DNA of 8,264 nucleotides. Origin: Kouleothrix aurantiaca (GTDB lineage: Bacteria > Chloroflexota > Chloroflexia > Chloroflexales > Roseiflexaceae). Positions 5,274 to 8,264 of this stretch are shown here, one piece after another. The first letter of the stretch is position 1, and each line of letters opens with the position of its first letter. Under the pieces are notes generated by a model. The model was not told the origin of the DNA. It saw nothing but the letters and a program-made list of their open reading frames with translations, and searched no databases. The position numbers and the translations under genes were made by a program. The stretch spans positions 1-8,264 of the forward strand of contig LJCR01000071.1 in assembly GCA_001399705.1 (NCBI GenBank), in the 5' to 3' direction.

Positions 5274-5618
5274 TTATCCGGAAGCCCGCAGGCTCATAAT
5301 CGCCATCGGCGTCATGGTGATATGGCTTCCGTCGGGCAGCGTATCCACGATCAGCTCCGTTTCAGCCCATACGAGAAAGGCCTGCACGAACTCGCGCGCG
5401 GCCAGCGCCGCCTCGCGCGTGTAATTGCTGTCGCCGACTTGCGCGCCGTGGTCGGTGGCCTGGATGAGCGCTTCGAGCTGATTCACCTGCCAGAGCCGCT
5501 CGGGCCGAGCGGTGGAGTCCAGCGCGCGCTCGGCGAGCGCCCCGATCTCGCGCATCAGGCCTTCCCATTCACGGATTGCTGATTGCGGCATGCCAGGAGG
5601 TGGTGGAAGATATGTCAT
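5274..5618 (-). CDS. Hypothetical 114-aa phage protein
   Basis: I do not recognise a family. The protein begins MTYLPPPPGMPQ, then appears mainly helical: IREWEGLMREIGALAERALDS (15-35), RLWQVNQLEALIQATDHG (40-57), YTREAALAAREFVQAFLVWAETELIV (66-91). It ends in a short beta-like stretch (DTLPDGSHITMTPMAIMSL). No membrane span or signal peptide is seen. The ATG at 5618 lies one base after the TGA of the tail fibre; a purine-rich AAAGGGAAG stretch just upstream, within the fibre's last codons, can serve as ribosome binding site. The position directly after an S74-type tail fibre suggests a fibre assembly factor or a minor tail protein, but nothing in the sequence proves it. Its TAA is part of an 11-bp dyad at the edge of the following gap. 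Confidence 0.68.
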   Translation of the reverse strand: MTYLPPPPGMPQSAIREWEGLMREIGALAERALDSTARPERLWQVNQLEALIQATDHGAQVGDSNYTREAALAAREFVQAFLVWAETELIVDTLPDGSHITMTPMAIMSLRASG

Positions 5619-5619
5619 G

Positions 5620-8264
5620 TCACTTCCCTTTCTTGAGTTCGGCGACCTCGGCTTGCAGCTGCTGGATCTCGAAAATCAGTAGCGGAATGAGGTCGCCATA
5701 GCGAATGCCTTTCATCGTGGTCGCCCCGGGTTCGTTGTGGCTCGCCTCCTCAACCAGCTCGGGGTAGATCTGCTCGACTTCCTCGGCGAGCAGACCGTAA
5801 TGCTTGCGCGCGCGGCCGGTGTGGTGCAGCTCGTACTCCACCGTTCGGAGCCGGTGGAGCTTGCGGTGGGACTGGCTCATGTCCCGCACCGCCGTCTTCA
5901 TCCGCGCGTCCGATCCGACCGTCCAGCTCTGATTGACCCAGGCGAGGCCGTCGTTGCGCAGGTACAGCAGGTTCGCGGCGTTTGAGTTCTGCGCCAGGAA
6001 GGCGTTGTTGCTGCTGGTGCTGTCGATGCCCTTGGTGAAGAGGCGGTTGTTTGTGCCCTGCTGCGTGCCAATCCCGACGTTGTTGAGTCCGGCATAGAAC
6101 ACGATGCCCACCGTGCCCGACGTATTCATCGAGGCGATGTGGATTTGGCCGTCCTGATGCCAGCGGATGAAGCCGCCACCATTGCTCCCCGTTATCTGGC
6201 CGGACGCGCCACCGTTGATGTTGCCAAAGTTATAGCCGACGCCCCCTGACGTGTACGAGTACCCGCCCAGGCCGCTAAAGAGAAAGGAATAGAGCCCACC
6301 AGAGCAGATCGCATCATAGTGATTGGTGCCGAGGCCGCCGGTCATGTGGCAATACGTGCCAGCATAATACCCATTTGCGAGGAGGTTCCCGTTGGTGCGG
6401 AGGCCACCGTTGTTGCTCTCGCCGCGCAGATAGTAGCTGGCGTTCTGTGATGCGCCCGTCCCATTGTTATTGCCGGGGTAGATGTCGTGATAGCATGAGA
6501 GGTTGCCATACACGATCAGGCCCGCCACGGAGGGCGCGTTGGCGAGGTAGTAGCTCCCCTGTCCACCAGGGTAGACATTGCCCTGCACGAGCAGATGGGT
6601 GCTGATGTTGATGCCCGATCCGCCCCAGTAGCCGACATAGTGGGCCGAGCTGCCCTCGGGGTAAAGTCTGCCGGACGTATAGAAGTGGCCGTTCGCGTTG
6701 AAGTTGCCCCAGGCGATCGCGCCGCCGAAGGCGATCGACGACGCATTGATATTCATCGGCCGCCAGGTGGACGAGGCGCGGTTGTAGCTCTGGACATAGC
6801 CCTGGCCGCCGGTGCTGGCGATCTCTAGCCCCTGGCCGCCACTCGGAGCCGCGTAGGTTCCTTCAACGGCCCGGATCGTTCCGCCTTTGATGGTCTCCGC
6901 ATTGCCCGACGCATCGATCTGAAAGAGGGTGCTATTCGTCAGTCCATCGGCGGTCATGCGGTAGATTTTGAAGGTATCTTGATCTTGCGTGCCCATCGAC
7001 AGCGTCCATGCCGCATAGCTCGTATCAATGCGCGAGAAGACGCCGGCAGCATAGGTGCGGTTGACCATGATGTAGAGACTCTCGGTGGTGCCGGTCGAGT
7101 AGGCCATCATGGTCGAGCCGCTCCCGGATGTCGACGCCAGCCGCAACTGCACGGCGCCGGATCGGACAATGTCGAGCGTCGCGCCGAGCGACGACGTAAT
7201 CCCGCCAAGGCCCACAAAGCCGTTCGTATCAATATACAGGCGGGTCGCGGCCGCCGTCACATCATTGAGATAGAAGTCTTTGACGGTGTTGTTGCCGAGA
7301 CTCTGGCCGATGATCCAGCCGGTATTCCCAGCGGCGTTGAGGCCAAACCCAATGGTCGCGCGTCGAAGCGATGTTGTCATCTCGACCACATTGATCGCCG
7401 GCCACACGCCCAGCATCTGCACATCAAGTTGGTAGTTCGGAGCGATCGTGCCAATGCCAACTCTGCCTTGGACGAGCCGCATCGTCTCAACGTAAGACGT
7501 TCCCGTATCTTGGGCGAAGGCCAGGTCGACGCGCCCCTCGCCGCCAGTGACATTGATGCCGCGCACATACGCGCCCTCGCTCCAGGCACCGCCGCTATAG
7601 GTGAAGAAGCTGATTCGACCCACCTCCACATTGTTGGATGTATTGGTGGGCGCGGCATACGAGCCGTCTGAGCGGCGCAACACAATCGTGGGCGCGTAGG
7701 TGCCCGTCACGCCGCCGATGGTCAGCCCGCCATTCGCCGCCTCCTGGTTGCGGACGTTGATGTGCAGGTCGCCGGCTGGGCTGGTTGTGTTCAGGCCCAG
7801 GTAGCCGTACCCGGTGATGCGCAGCCGCTCGGCGGCCAGCAGGCCCATGTACACAGTTGCGAAGGTCAGGGCGCTGGTGCGCGTTGCGTTGGCCGGATCC
7901 GTCCAGGTACTGCCGATGTAGGCCATCTCCGCATCGTTGACGGTGGTGGTTCTGCCCTGAAAGCCAATCTGTACTCCGAAGCCGGCGACCGTGGCGACGG
8001 TCGAGCGGTGGCGGAAGATCGCCACGGTCGGGAGCGTATTGCTGGATGTGTCGCTGTCAAAGCCGGCCACGAGCGCCGTGCCCAGGTAGTTCGACATCCG
8101 GCCCAGCACGCCCACACCACTGTACGAGTCGCCAATGATGGCTTCTTTGGTCAGGCTGAATGCCTGGATGCCGACCTGCAGCGCGTCCGACGAGAAGCCG
8201 CCGACATACAGCAGCGGAGTGGTGCCGCCCACCTTGGTGGCCAGGTAGATCCGCTCGGCGGTGC
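5620..8264 (-). CDS. Tail fibre with C-terminal peptidase S74 intramolecular chaperone, 5' partial
   Basis: The frame stays open to the right edge (the last full codons read TAERIYLATK before the GTG at 8232), so the true start lies outside the window and at least 880 residues are present. Residues here are counted from that GTG. The body is a beta-rich, Gly/Asn/Ser/Thr-rich fibre with 'VGIGT...P...LDV'-type motifs (YLGLNTTSPAGDLHI near 144, VGIGTIAPNYQLDV near 258, FVGLGG near 338, VGIGTQQG near 717) and three YP repeats (523-621). The C-terminus is a peptidase S74 domain: SDARMK gives the Ser774/Lys779 catalytic pair with the family's five-residue spacing, followed by YGLLAEEVEQIYPELV and a final coiled coil (LIFEIQQLQAEVAELKK). 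In this family the chaperone helps trimerise the fibre, then cuts itself off just before the Ser, here removing 97 residues. It is probably the main receptor-binding fibre. Confidence 0.88.
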   Translation of the reverse strand, partial: TAERIYLATKVGGTTPLLYVGGFSSDALQVGIQAFSLTKEAIIGDSYSGVGVLGRMSNYLGTALVAGFDSDTSSNTLPTVAIFRHRSTVATVAGFGVQIGFQGRTTTVNDAEMAYIGSTWTDPANATRTSALTFATVYMGLLAAERLRITGYGYLGLNTTSPAGDLHINVRNQEAANGGLTIGGVTGTYAPTIVLRRSDGSYAAPTNTSNNVEVGRISFFTYSGGAWSEGAYVRGINVTGGEGRVDLAFAQDTGTSYVETMRLVQGRVGIGTIAPNYQLDVQMLGVWPAINVVEMTTSLRRATIGFGLNAAGNTGWIIGQSLGNNTVKDFYLNDVTAAATRLYIDTNGFVGLGGITSSLGATLDIVRSGAVQLRLASTSGSGSTMMAYSTGTTESLYIMVNRTYAAGVFSRIDTSYAAWTLSMGTQDQDTFKIYRMTADGLTNSTLFQIDASGNAETIKGGTIRAVEGTYAAPSGGQGLEIASTGGQGYVQSYNRASSTWRPMNINASSIAFGGAIAWGNFNANGHFYTSGRLYPEGSSAHYVGYWGGSGINISTHLLVQGNVYPGGQGSYYLANAPSVAGLIVYGNLSCYHDIYPGNNNGTGASQNASYYLRGESNNGGLRTNGNLLANGYYAGTYCHMTGGLGTNHYDAICSGGLYSFLFSGLGGYSYTSGGVGYNFGNINGGASGQITGSNGGGFIRWHQDGQIHIASMNTSGTVGIVFYAGLNNVGIGTQQGTNNRLFTKGIDSTSSNNAFLAQNSNAANLLYLRNDGLAWVNQSWTVGSDARMKTAVRDMSQSHRKLHRLRTVEYELHHTGRARKHYGLLAEEVEQIYPELVEEASHNEPGATTMKGIRYGDLIPLLIFEIQQLQAEVAELKKGK
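6370..6666 (-). repeat. Three degenerate 30-38 aa repeats near the fibre tip
   Basis: Units begin LYPEGSSAHYVGYW (523), VYPGGQGSYYLANA (553) and IYPGNNNGTGASQNASYYLRG (584). Each has a hydrophobic residue plus YP and a Gly-rich turn, then a Y-rich strand, ending near 'GN'. Spacing is 30 and 31 residues, with the last unit longer. They probably form successive beta-turns of a trimeric fibre. Confidence 0.5.

Noticed and set aside
1..8264. CRISPR array, tRNA, rRNA, insertion sequence or integrase/attachment site
   Set aside because: I found no regularly spaced direct repeats, no tRNA-like cloverleaf, no transposase or recombinase motifs, and no terminal inverted repeats with target duplications.

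Overview
The window reads as part of a tailed-phage or prophage late region: tail-tip/adhesin genes, then a lysis gene, then a HU-type DNA-binding gene. Every gene I can support lies on the minus strand, so transcription runs from the right edge to the left edge. The DNA is GC-rich, tightly packed, and uses GTG and TTG as well as ATG starts. No capsid, portal, tape-measure, integrase or terminase gene is visible, so phage versus prophage cannot be decided. The host is not proven. The C-terminal tail of the amidase and the DUF11-like secreted protein resemble sequences I associate with Chloroflexota, so a Chloroflexota phage is a tentative guess; another GC-rich Gram-positive-type host is possible.

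Right to middle (8264 to 2190): a large tail fibre, cut by the window edge, ends in a peptidase S74 intramolecular chaperone. It is followed by a 114-aa protein, a roughly 100-bp non-coding gap rich in dyad symmetry, an 89-aa coiled-coil protein, a 512-aa modular adhesin carrying a discoidin (F5/8 C) domain, a 133-aa small beta-rich structural protein, and a 253-aa concanavalin/LamG-like protein. Adjacent stops and starts nearly touch or overlap (for example TAATG at 2949-2953), as expected for a co-translated tail-tip operon that builds the host-recognition apparatus.

Middle to left (2175 to 269): a 106-aa protein of unknown role, a 158-aa secreted DUF11-like Ig-fold protein with a signal peptide, and an N-acetylmuramoyl-L-alanine amidase (endolysin). 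The DUF11-like gene and the amidase are in the same reading frame, separated by one TAA and three codons. No classical holin is visible.

Left end (272 to 1): a strong sigma70-type promoter (TTGACA, 18-bp spacer, TACAAT) with a perfect 12-bp palindrome lying almost wholly in its spacer. It drives a TTG-started HU/IHF-family gene with a good ribosome binding site. That gene has an apparent net -1 frameshift and runs off the left edge. This begins a new transcription unit and is the most interesting regulatory spot in the window. Nothing here amounts to a clearly new multi-gene system; the best leads are the palindrome-bearing promoter, the frameshifted HU gene, the domain inserted in the adhesin, and the secreted DUF11/amidase pair.
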